Shown: in pieces, positions 16,703 to 24,328 of the stretch
Numbering within the stretch: position 1 is the first letter of the stretch
Layout of the letters: every line of letters starts with the position of its first letter
Origin: Paenisporosarcina antarctica
GTDB taxonomy: Bacteria; Bacillota; Bacilli; Bacillales_A; Planococcaceae
DNA length: 64,000 bases
NCBI RefSeq assembly: GCF_004367585.1
Contig: NZ_CP038015.1
Span: forward strand, 3,230,001 to 3,294,000
Reading direction: 5' to 3'
The notes under the pieces: generated by a model
Told to the model about the DNA's origin: nothing
Seen by the model: only the letters and a program-made list of their open reading frames with translations
The model's database searches: none
Program-made: the position numbers and the translations under genes

Positions 16703-17533
16703 TCAGTTAACTTCTGCAAATTTATTTTCCGATAATACCTCGTTCATACTTCCAGTACGATAACCAAGCAAATCAACAGATACATAATTAAAGCCAAGTT
16801 CTGTTAACTTCAATTGTATTTGATCCCGATGCTTCAACAATTCGATAATTTCTTCAGAAGCCACTTCAATTCGAGCAATATTATCATGATAGCGTACACG
16901 GACCATATCGAATCCGAGTTTGACAATGAATTTTTCCGCACGATTAACTTGGTCAATTATTTCTATGCCAAGTTTTGTTCCGTATGGGATTCTAGAAGCT
17001 AGACTACACGATGCCGGTTTATTCCACACTGTTAACTTTAGTTCTTTTGAAAGTTGGCGAACTTCTCGTTTATATAAATTAGCTTCTTGTAAAACGCTAC
17101 GAACTCCTGCTTCGGTTCTTGCTTTCAATCCTGGGCGAAAATCATCCATATCATCCATAATCATTCCGTCTAGAACATAGTCATATCCCAGCTCTTTAGA
17201 TAACTCGTTTAAATGAGAATACAGCATCATCTTGCTGAAATACCAACTATCAGGAGTATTCGCTACTATTCTTTCATCTGCCAATTCTTTGATTTCAGTC
17301 TGATAGACGTTTACTCCTATACTTTCTGCTAATTTGACAGCACCTTCAAATTCTTCTTTACGGAATAATTCTGAAGCAACTACTACCGCAAGTACGTTGT
17401 TCTGCCCTAATTCCTGTTTTGCTCTTGTCAACACTAATGTACTGTCAACTCCGCCTGAAAAAGCTACAATTACGCGATTCATTCCCTGAAGAATTTCTCC
17501 AAGTTTATGGTTTTTTTGATTTGTTTGATACAT
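16703..17533 (-). CDS. larE: LarE, sacrificial sulfur transferase
   Basis: A 276-residue ATP-dependent (PP-loop) enzyme that converts the LarB product to its dithio form. The adenylation loop FSGGVDST is at 25-32, and FRPGLKARTEAGVRSVL and KPASCSLASRIPYG follow. The cysteine of the last motif is residue 176, the same number as the sacrificial sulfur-donating Cys176 known in L. plantarum LarE, so this is probably the one-sulfur-per-protein type. GAGGCC precedes the ATG. It lies 65 bp after the FAH-family gene on the same strand, which makes it likely that the lar genes are the tail of the sugar-acid transcript. Confidence 0.94.
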   Translation of the reverse strand: MYQTNQKNHKLGEILQGMNRVIVAFSGGVDSTLVLTRAKQELGQNNVLAVVVASELFRKEEFEGAVKLAESIGVNVYQTEIKELADERIVANTPDSWYFSKMMLYSHLNELSKELGYDYVLDGMIMDDMDDFRPGLKARTEAGVRSVLQEANLYKREVRQLSKELKLTVWNKPASCSLASRIPYGTKLGIEIIDQVNRAEKFIVKLGFDMVRVRYHDNIARIEVASEEIIELLKHRDQIQLKLTELGFNYVSVDLLGYRTGSMNEVLSENKFAEVN

Positions 17534-17598
17534 ATCATCGGCCTCACTTTACTGTAGTATGTTCTTTTTTTCTTCTATTGAAATTGGTAAAGACTTAG

Positions 17599-18474
17599 TT
17601 AATTGGTTTGTCTGTTTTGAACAAAATTAGTCAGTGTACCAATTTTTTCAATTTTCACATTCATCTCATCCCCGTTTTTCAGCCATACTTTCGGGTTTCT
17701 TCCCATACCTACTCCAGGTGGTGTTCCTGTCGCAATTAAATCACCTGGCTTCAATGTCATAGATTGAGATAAAAATGATATTATTTGCGGGACGGTGAAA
17801 ATTAAATTATTTGTATTCGAATCCTGCATGATTTCGCCATTTAATACAAGTGAAATGGATAACTGGTGTGGATCTCCTACTTCATCTTGTGTCACTACGA
17901 TAGGACCAATTGGGGCAAAGGTATCCGCAGTTTTACCACGTGACCACTGACCATCGTTAAATTGCAAATCACGGGCACTGATGTCATTCATAATCGTATA
18001 ACCGAATACATGGTTATTCGCCTCTTCTTCTGACACACATTTCGCTTCTTTCCCGATAACAACTACAAGCTCAGCTTCAAAATCAACTTCGTTTGAATTG
18101 ATTGGAATTTCGACGGCATCATTGTGACCAATAATCGCATTAGCATATTTAGAAAAAATGACTGGAGAGGCAGGTGGCTCCATACCCGTTTCTTTGCAGT
18201 GGTCAATATAATTTAAACCAACACAAATGATTTTCTCTGGCTGAGAAATTGGCGGAAGGATTTTTACATCTGACAAAGTAAATACAGAATTTTCATTGTT
18301 CCGCTGTTCAAGTAGCTGTTCTGCATGTTTCCTAAGATCGTCACTACCTTCAATAAAAGTTTTTATACACGGCGGAAACCTACTGGGATTAAGCACCGTT
18401 AAACTAATGATTTTATCGTCTTGTACAACACCAATATGTTTTTCTTTTTGTGCGCAAAAAGCGATGATCTTCAT
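17599..18474 (-). CDS. Fumarylacetoacetate hydrolase (FAH) family protein
   Basis: A 291-residue FAH-fold enzyme with an N-terminal cap (1-70) and a catalytic domain. Motifs are IICVGLNYIDHCKETG, PVIFSKYANAIIG, the metal-binding EVDFEAELVVVIGKEAK, GYTIMNDISARDLQ, KTADTFAPIGPIV and LIATGTPPGVG. The glutamates of E-x-E and the later Asp form the usual Mg2+/Mn2+ site. Family members cleave or hydrate 2-keto acids (acylpyruvases, ureidoglycolate lyase-like, 2,4-diketo-3-deoxy-sugar-acid hydrolases). In this operon a beta-diketo-acid hydrolase of a sugar-acid route is the natural guess. The ATG at 18474 follows AGGAGGATTTTAT. Confidence 0.8.
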   Translation of the reverse strand: MKIIAFCAQKEKHIGVVQDDKIISLTVLNPSRFPPCIKTFIEGSDDLRKHAEQLLEQRNNENSVFTLSDVKILPPISQPEKIICVGLNYIDHCKETGMEPPASPVIFSKYANAIIGHNDAVEIPINSNEVDFEAELVVVIGKEAKCVSEEEANNHVFGYTIMNDISARDLQFNDGQWSRGKTADTFAPIGPIVVTQDEVGDPHQLSISLVLNGEIMQDSNTNNLIFTVPQIISFLSQSMTLKPGDLIATGTPPGVGMGRNPKVWLKNGDEMNVKIEKIGTLTNFVQNRQTN

Positions 18475-18581
18475 ATAAAATCCTCCTATTTTCAAATCAT
18501 TCTATGTATGTTCATCTTCTAAAATATGACGTTTATTTTAGAAAAGGAGATTCCCATTTCGGAAACCTCCATTAAATTAAA

Positions 18582-20048
18582 TTAAGACCCTTTAATGAAG
18601 ACTGTTTTGATGGCTGTGTAAAAGTCTTTCGCTGCTTCGCCCTGTTCTCGTGAGCCGGAGCTTGATGCCTTCATCCCACCGAAAGGAGCTTGAAGTTCAA
18701 CACCTGCACTTTCCGCATTAATACGGACAAGGCCAACTTCAATTTCGTCAATAAATTCGAGTATTGAGTTAATGTCTGACGTAAATATTGAAGCGGATAA
18801 TCCATATTTCGTGTTATTTGCTAATTCAATCGCATCTTCAAGATCCCTTGCTTTAATAAGAGCAATAACTGGACCGAAAATTTCGTCCTGTGCAATGTCC
18901 ATCTCTGTCGTTACTTCATCAAAAATTGCAGGTGTAACGAAGTACCCTTTATCATATTTGTCGCCTGTCAGTACTTCCCCACCATGGACAAGATTTGCTC
19001 CTTCTTGATTCCCTTTTTTAATGTATTTTTTAAACGTATTAAACTGCCCTTCACTTGCGCAAGGTCCCAACCAGATACCCTCTTCTAGACCATCGCCGAT
19101 CGTTATTTTTGAGGATTCCTTAATAAGTTTTTGTTTAAATTCATCAAATACTTTTTCTTCAACGATAACGCGGCTTGTAGCAGTGCATTTTTGACCTGAA
19201 GAACGAAACGCCCCACTAATGACACCTTCTACAGCTTGATCAATGTTGGCATTTTTCGTGACGATAACCGGGTTTTTCCCGCCCATCTCAAGTTGAAATT
19301 TAATCCCGCGTGCTGACGCTGATTTCGCTACACTTTGGCCAACACTCTCTGAACCTGTAAATGTGATGGCATTTAATTTCGGATGGTCAATTAACCCTTG
19401 ACCAACTACAGACCCTGAACCTGTAACAAAGTTAAAAACTCCTGCAGGGAATCCTGCTTGTGCAAAGCACTCTACTACTTTTGAAGCTGTTACTGAAGCT
19501 TCACTTGCAGGCTTGAAGACAATAGTGTTCCCGTAAACAAGAGCAGGAGCAATTTTCCAAATAGGAATAGCAACTGGGAAGTTCCACGGGGTAATCACTC
19601 CTACGACACCAAGTGGCGTACGTTTCGTAAACATAAGTGCATCTTTATCTGATGACGGAATGACATCGCCATCTTTGCGCATACCTTCTCCCGCATAGTA
19701 TCGAAGAATCGCAATGCCCCGTGCTGTTTCTCCTTTTGCTTCTGGAAGTGTTTTACCCATTTCTTTTGTCATGGATTCGGCAATATCATTTAAATTCTCT
19801 TCCAAGATATTTGCTGTTTTGAATAACAGTTGTCCACGGGCTGACTGGCCAATCTTACGCCACCCTTTTTTGGCATTGTATGCGGCTTCTACAGCTTGGT
19901 TCAATTCTTCGTTTGTTGAACTTTGTGTATAGCCATGTATTTTTTTATTGGCTGGGTTAATGCTCGCAAATGTTTTACCAGAAGCAGTTTCCACCCATTC
20001 ATTATTAATATAGTTACTATATGTTTTTGCTGAAATTGTAGTTGTCAT
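18582..20048 (-). CDS. gucD: 2-oxoglutarate semialdehyde (2,5-dioxovalerate) dehydrogenase
   Basis: A 488-residue NAD(P)+-dependent aldehyde dehydrogenase, the same length as and closely similar to B. subtilis YcbD/GucD. Shared blocks include [61 protein letters not shown] (catalytic Glu), [13 protein letters not shown] (catalytic Cys) and [20 protein letters not shown]. That enzyme oxidises 2,5-dioxopentanoate to 2-oxoglutarate, the last step of glucarate and oxidative-pentose (Weimberg) routes. The neighbouring dehydratases would supply the substrate. AAAAGGAG lies before the ATG; it starts 20 bp after the UxaA-type gene. Confidence 0.88.
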   Translation of the reverse strand: MTTTISAKTYSNYINNEWVETASGKTFASINPANKKIHGYTQSSTNEELNQAVEAAYNAKKGWRKIGQSARGQLLFKTANILEENLNDIAESMTKEMGKTLPEAKGETARGIAILRYYAGEGMRKDGDVIPSSDKDALMFTKRTPLGVVGVITPWNFPVAIPIWKIAPALVYGNTIVFKPASEASVTASKVVECFAQAGFPAGVFNFVTGSGSVVGQGLIDHPKLNAITFTGSESVGQSVAKSASARGIKFQLEMGGKNPVIVTKNANIDQAVEGVISGAFRSSGQKCTATSRVIVEEKVFDEFKQKLIKESSKITIGDGLEEGIWLGPCASEGQFNTFKKYIKKGNQEGANLVHGGEVLTGDKYDKGYFVTPAIFDEVTTEMDIAQDEIFGPVIALIKARDLEDAIELANNTKYGLSASIFTSDINSILEFIDEIEVGLVRINAESAGVELQAPFGGMKASSSGSREQGEAAKDFYTAIKTVFIKGS

Positions 20049-20068
20049 GTTTTGTTAACTCCTTTTTC

Positions 20069-21250
20069 TTAAAATGTTGGGCCAATTCTCCAAATACCAA
20101 AATCGTGCTGTTTCAAGATTTCCGCTTTGGTCAATTTGCCGTTTGATACATCTTGAATTTCCTGCATGATACGATTACCAACCTCAGCAACCGTTTCTTG
20201 ACCATCTATTATCGTACCGGCATCAAGATCCATGTTTTCGTTCATACGTTCAAACATTGGTGTATTTGTAGAAATTTTAATAACAGGGACAATTGGTGAG
20301 CCAGTTGGTGTTCCACGTCCACTAGTAAAGAGAACAACTTGCGCCCCGCCTGCAACCATTCCAGTTAATTGCTCAATATCATGGCCTGGTGTATCCATCC
20401 AAACCAACCCTTTTTTCGTTGGAACCTGTGCGTAATCAATGACTTCTTCCAATCTTGTCGTTCCTGATTTTGTCGCAGCCCCTAGAGATTTTTCTTCGAG
20501 CGAACTGATGCCACCTTCAATATTTCCTGGGCTTGGGTTGCCTGTACGGATATCAACGCCCATTTTGATGGAGCGATTCTCCATCATTTTAATGACCGCA
20601 TATGCTTTTTTGGCAACCTGATCGTTAGCAGCACGGTTAGCAAGCAAATGCTCTGCACCGATTAACTCAGTCGTTTCTGCTAAAATTGCCGTTCCGCCTT
20701 GATTGACGATTAAGTCACTTGTGCGTCCAACTGCTGGATTTGCGGAAATACCAGAGCATGCATCTGACCCACCACATTCTGTTCCAACGATTAGTTCACT
20801 AAAATCACATAGCTCTCGTTGCACCATTGATGCTTCTTGTACCATTTTCACTGCGATTTTCGCCACCTCAGCAATTGTTTGAAGTGTTCCACCATTGTCC
20901 TGTATAGATACCGTTTGCACAGGCTTACCGCATTTAGCAATCTCGTCGGCAACACTATGTGCCTGATGAGTTTCACAACCAAGACCTAGGACGATGACAC
21001 CGTATACATTGGGATTCATCCCCATCCCTGCATATGTCCTAAACGTTTGATCGTAATCGATACCAACTTGTGCACAGCCATGTTGGTGAATGAAAGTGAC
21101 CGTTCCACTTACTAATTCCGTCACTCGTTGTGCTGTTTGTGTTGCACATGTAATCGTGGGTAATATCAATACGTGATTACGTACACCGACACGGCCATCT
21201 GCACGGCGATAACCCCAAAATTGCATCTTGTCGTTAAACAACCTTGTCAC
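20069..21250 (-). CDS. UxaA/SuyB-type lyase, large subunit
   Basis: A 393-residue catalytic part of the altronate/galactarate dehydratase family. Signature blocks are WGYRRADGRVGVRNHVLILP, HQHGCAQVG, GLGCETHQA, GTECGGSDACSGISANPAVG, GNPSPGNIEGGISSLEEKS, MDTPGHDIE and TSGRGTPTGSPI; the cysteines fit the iron-binding site. The SAF domain is a separate gene, overlapping by 17 bp upstream, instead of being fused as in E. coli UxaA. The split is also that of the sulfolactate sulfo-lyase SuyAB. Context favours a sugar-acid dehydratase. Confidence 0.82.
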   Translation of the reverse strand: MTRLFNDKMQFWGYRRADGRVGVRNHVLILPTITCATQTAQRVTELVSGTVTFIHQHGCAQVGIDYDQTFRTYAGMGMNPNVYGVIVLGLGCETHQAHSVADEIAKCGKPVQTVSIQDNGGTLQTIAEVAKIAVKMVQEASMVQRELCDFSELIVGTECGGSDACSGISANPAVGRTSDLIVNQGGTAILAETTELIGAEHLLANRAANDQVAKKAYAVIKMMENRSIKMGVDIRTGNPSPGNIEGGISSLEEKSLGAATKSGTTRLEEVIDYAQVPTKKGLVWMDTPGHDIEQLTGMVAGGAQVVLFTSGRGTPTGSPIVPVIKISTNTPMFERMNENMDLDAGTIIDGQETVAEVGNRIMQEIQDVSNGKLTKAEILKQHDFGIWRIGPTF

Positions 21251-21530
21251 CTCTTCCTCTTTTGCCCTCTAAATTGTGAACATGGACGTGTTCCCCAACT
21301 TGAATCGCGACCACGGCCGCTCCGATTACTTCTCCATATTTAATAATGTCTGCCCCCTGCTCAATTGCTTTGACAGCAAATTTATGCCCAAAGCTAATTG
21401 GTTCAATTATTGTCACCGAGATTTCTATTTCGTTGACTTTTACAATGACAGTAGTGTGTTCAGGAATCTCATTCAAAGCAACAGCAACACTATCTTTCTC
21501 ACTTAGATAAAGCGTTTTATATTTGCTCAT
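21234..21530 (-). CDS. UxaA/SuyA-type lyase, small SAF-domain subunit
   Basis: A 98-residue SAF domain. Typical strands are DSVAVALNEIPEHTTVIV, the conserved ISFGHKFAVKAIEQGADIIKYGEVIGAA block (shown to be G-H-K-F-A and I-K-Y-G) and the terminal VGEHVHVHNLEGKRGRGD, where histidines of V-H-V-H-N may reach the active site. It pairs with the overlapping large subunit to make one dehydratase/sulfo-lyase-type enzyme. TTAAGGAG precedes the ATG; it begins 11 bp after the next upstream gene. Confidence 0.85.
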   Translation of the reverse strand: MSKYKTLYLSEKDSVAVALNEIPEHTTVIVKVNEIEISVTIIEPISFGHKFAVKAIEQGADIIKYGEVIGAAVVAIQVGEHVHVHNLEGKRGRGDKVV

Positions 21531-21541
21531 TTAAGCACTCC

Positions 21542-22432
21542 TTAAACTACTTGTTTGGCTTTTTCACTTAGGACAACAGGATTATTTAAAATACCGATAC
21601 CTGGAATTTCAATTTCGATACGGTCATGTTCGTTTAATGTGAAGTCATTTGGTGGCACAATACACGTTCCTGTAAGCAGGACAGTACCATCAAAGATATG
21701 ATTATCAAGCGTTAAATAATGGACGAGCTCTTCCAGTTTACGTTTCAATTGATTTACCTGCGCATCGCCACTAAAAATCAACTCGTCATTGCGATAAATT
21801 CGGCAAATAATTGTAAATTCGTATGGATCTAAGACCGCCTCTTTCAATAAAATCGATGGTCCGATAGAGCAAGAGTTTTTCCATACTTTCGCCTGTGGCA
21901 AGTAAAGTGGATTTTCTCCTTCAATATCACGGCAACTCATGTCATTTCCAACAGTGTAACCGAGAATTTCACCCTCTTTATCAATGACCAGACCAAGCTC
22001 AGGCTCTGGAATTTGCCAGTTTGAATCTGAGCGTAAATTAACAGGATCATCCGGTCCTACAGTTCTTGCAGCGGTAGACTTGAAGAATATTTCTGGTCGC
22101 ACTGCATCATACACTTTGTCGTAGAACGTTTCAGCGTCAAGCTTTCCTTGTGTCGCTTCATAGTTGCGCGCTTCTTTGCTTTTTTTGTATGTCACACCAG
22201 CTGCCCAAACTTCTGGAGCATCTATTGGTGTTGTCAATTGTAGACCTTCTAATGGTTGTTTAACTTCTTCATCCGCCATTTGTTTGACTATATCAAACGC
22301 GGTTTTGTTAATTTTACGTGCTTCCGCAACCAAAGAAATAAAGTCTGCATATGGAAGATCGAATACTTCATTTTCAGTCGTAACAGCGGCAAGCTGTTTT
22401 GCATTTTCTTTTATATAGCGAATAATCCTCAT
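21542..22432 (-). CDS. FAH-family 2-keto-3-deoxypentonate dehydratase candidate
   Basis: A 296-residue FAH-superfamily protein whose blocks APEVWAAGVTYKKSKEAR, RPEIFFKSTAARTVGPDDPV, the metal-binding IPEPELGLVIDKEGEILGYT, GNDMSCRDIEGENPLYLPQA and LTGTCIVPP resemble the archaeal/bacterial 2-keto-3-deoxy-arabinonate/xylonate dehydratases. Those convert a 2-keto-3-deoxypentonate to 2,5-dioxopentanoate, exactly the substrate of the adjoining dehydrogenase. This places it as step two of a Weimberg-type oxidative pentose-acid route. GGGGGATTTTATT precedes the ATG. Confidence 0.75.
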   Translation of the reverse strand: MRIIRYIKENAKQLAAVTTENEVFDLPYADFISLVAEARKINKTAFDIVKQMADEEVKQPLEGLQLTTPIDAPEVWAAGVTYKKSKEARNYEATQGKLDAETFYDKVYDAVRPEIFFKSTAARTVGPDDPVNLRSDSNWQIPEPELGLVIDKEGEILGYTVGNDMSCRDIEGENPLYLPQAKVWKNSCSIGPSILLKEAVLDPYEFTIICRIYRNDELIFSGDAQVNQLKRKLEELVHYLTLDNHIFDGTVLLTGTCIVPPNDFTLNEHDRIEIEIPGIGILNNPVVLSEKAKQVV

Positions 22433-22519
22433 AATAAAATCCCCCTAATAGTTGGTGTTATTCGTAATTCTTATTTACACATAAATTTGTTCCTACTATT
22501 AATCATGAAGATCCTTTAC

Positions 22520-23287
22520 CTAATTAGACTGAAAACCAAAGCCCAATTTTTTAGATATTTTACCAGCAGTTATTTTTAAATTCTCAACACTTTTTTCCAA
22601 TTCATGATTTGTTATCTGACTTGCAGCTGTCGAACTACTAATAGCGGCGATTACTTGACCTGTGTAATCATGGACTGGCATGGCTACACAATAAACGCCA
22701 GGCTCATTTTCTTCATTGTCAATCGCATATCCTCGCTCTCGAATCGTATTCAATTCAATCAAAAAGGATCCCTTATCAGTAAGCGTATTTTGTGTTTGCT
22801 GAATGTATTCATAACCATCCAAGATCTTTTCTAGCTCATCAGGAGTTTTAAATGCAACAAGAGCTTTTCCAACACCACTACTGTGAATCGGAACCCTTCT
22901 TCCAATCTTAGAATACAAAACGGTAGCATTTGAGTTTTCCACCTTATCGATATATATTCCTTCTTTTCCGTCAAGGATAACAAGGTGGACTGTTCGTTTT
23001 GTTTCCTTTGAGAGCTCAACAAGATACTCTTTGGCTGCTGTCCGTAAATCTAAGCTTTGGATAACATAGTTACCTCGTTCAAAAAGCTTCATTCCCAAAC
23101 AATATTTCCCGTTTTCGGGGTTTTGTTCAATGTAATGATGCATTTGCAATGTTTTTAATAGAGAATGGACTGTGCTTTTATGAAGGCCCATTCGTTCATT
23201 TATTTCTGTTAATTTTAGTTCTTTATCGTACTCGTCAAATAAATCGAGTATTCTTAGAGCGCGGTCTACAGATTGTATAATTGGCAT
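22520..23287 (-). CDS. IclR-family transcriptional regulator 1
   Basis: A 255-residue regulator. The N-terminal winged helix (SVDRALRILDLFDE, EINERMGLHKSTVHSLLKTL) is followed by the IclR effector domain (RTVHLVILDGKEGIYIDKVE, RVPIHSSGVGKALVAF, RGYAIDNEENEPGVYCVAMP, GQVIAAISSS). It lies inside the minus-strand catabolic run, between the FAH and U32-like genes, 87 bp before the former. The start at 23287 (AAAAGGATG, spacing about 8) is favoured over an ATG nine bases upstream that would overlap the ribosome site. It is a paralogue of the regulator at 41.8 kb and probably senses a keto-deoxy acid or aldonate. Confidence 0.88.
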   Translation of the reverse strand: MPIIQSVDRALRILDLFDEYDKELKLTEINERMGLHKSTVHSLLKTLQMHHYIEQNPENGKYCLGMKLFERGNYVIQSLDLRTAAKEYLVELSKETKRTVHLVILDGKEGIYIDKVENSNATVLYSKIGRRVPIHSSGVGKALVAFKTPDELEKILDGYEYIQQTQNTLTDKGSFLIELNTIRERGYAIDNEENEPGVYCVAMPVHDYTGQVIAAISSSTAASQITNHELEKSVENLKITAGKISKKLGFGFQSN

Positions 23288-23359
23288 GTTGTTCATCCTT
23301 TTCTCATCACTTACCGTGAGTTTTCATCACTGCAAGTCTATACGTATATCAATGACATC

Positions 23360-24304
23360 TCAAGAATGAACTACTGTCCCTACAGGAACGCCTAAGCCTT
23401 CTGCACCTTTTTGAGATGTTTTTAAGTCTGGAGCATAGCGCTTAAGAAGATCAAGGCCAATTTTGGCACGACGAACCCGTTCTTTGCACAACGCAATTGA
23501 AACACTTTCAAGATGAGTCCCAGAGGGATAAATATTTGGTGAATTTCTCAAGCCAAATTTAATGTACACCGGTGCAGCGACTCGGATAATCTCAGCGATT
23601 TCATAATGACGCACATATCCTCCGATGTCATCTGGAGCTTCAATATAAATGTCGATTGGCATATGAATTGCCTGACGAATTTCCGATAATTTAGCTAGTG
23701 TTAAATCAGTTGGAACATTGTACGTATCTGCTCCTGCATCTTGAATGAGTTTAATTGAAACTGGATTAGACTGTGCCATTTGAACAGATATTTTCACTAC
23801 AAGATCCGATGGTAACTCCCCAGCCTTTTTAAATTCATTAACTAGCGTTAACAACCCCTCGTCTGAAACAAGAATGCTACGGATACCGAAGTGACATGCG
23901 CGTTTGACATCTTCAATTGCATAGACCAGTTGATCCATACCTTGTGAACGAAGTCCAGCAATTTTCCCGCTACTTGCATGTTGCATTGAAGTAACATCAT
24001 AGGTACCACGAGGCCCTACAAATAGACTCACTTCTAAATTTTCTCTTTGACCAATTTCAGCCATTTGTTTTAACTCTTCATCAGTTAAAAGCATAATTCC
24101 GCTTCCTTGAGAAATGCGATGAATATACACATCATATTTTTCGCATGCTTCAATTAAAGCTTCAAAAGAAGCCGGTCCTTCTACACTTGGAAGTTCAACC
24201 CGATACTGGGCACCGTCAGGGAAAGTCTTTGTAGAAGAAGGTATATCTTGGGTACCTCCTGCAGGGTAACCTAGTTTCTCAATAAAATCGCGAGTTTCTT
24301 TCAT
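23360..24304 (-). CDS. Conserved barrel-like protein of unknown role (U32-like)
   Basis: A 314-residue soluble protein. The pattern of alternating strands and helices (YDVYIHRISQGSGIMLL, NLEVSLFVGPRGTYD, FGIRSILVSDEG, LVVKISVQMAQSNPVSIKLI, DAGADTYNVPTDLT, MPIDIYIEAPDDIGGYVRHY) suggests a TIM barrel. I associate it loosely with proteins annotated as U32-like peptidases, but the U32 signature is absent, so peptidase activity is not supported. The end (KTSQKGAEGLGVPVGTVVHS) is distinctive. Its place between an aldonate dehydratase and the IclR gene suggests a lyase, aldolase or epimerase step. AGGAGGATTTATT precedes the ATG. Confidence 0.6.
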   Translation of the reverse strand: MKETRDFIEKLGYPAGGTQDIPSSTKTFPDGAQYRVELPSVEGPASFEALIEACEKYDVYIHRISQGSGIMLLTDEELKQMAEIGQRENLEVSLFVGPRGTYDVTSMQHASSGKIAGLRSQGMDQLVYAIEDVKRACHFGIRSILVSDEGLLTLVNEFKKAGELPSDLVVKISVQMAQSNPVSIKLIQDAGADTYNVPTDLTLAKLSEIRQAIHMPIDIYIEAPDDIGGYVRHYEIAEIIRVAAPVYIKFGLRNSPNIYPSGTHLESVSIALCKERVRRAKIGLDLLKRYAPDLKTSQKGAEGLGVPVGTVVHS

Positions 24305-24328
24305 AATAAATCCTCCTATCCCAATTCA

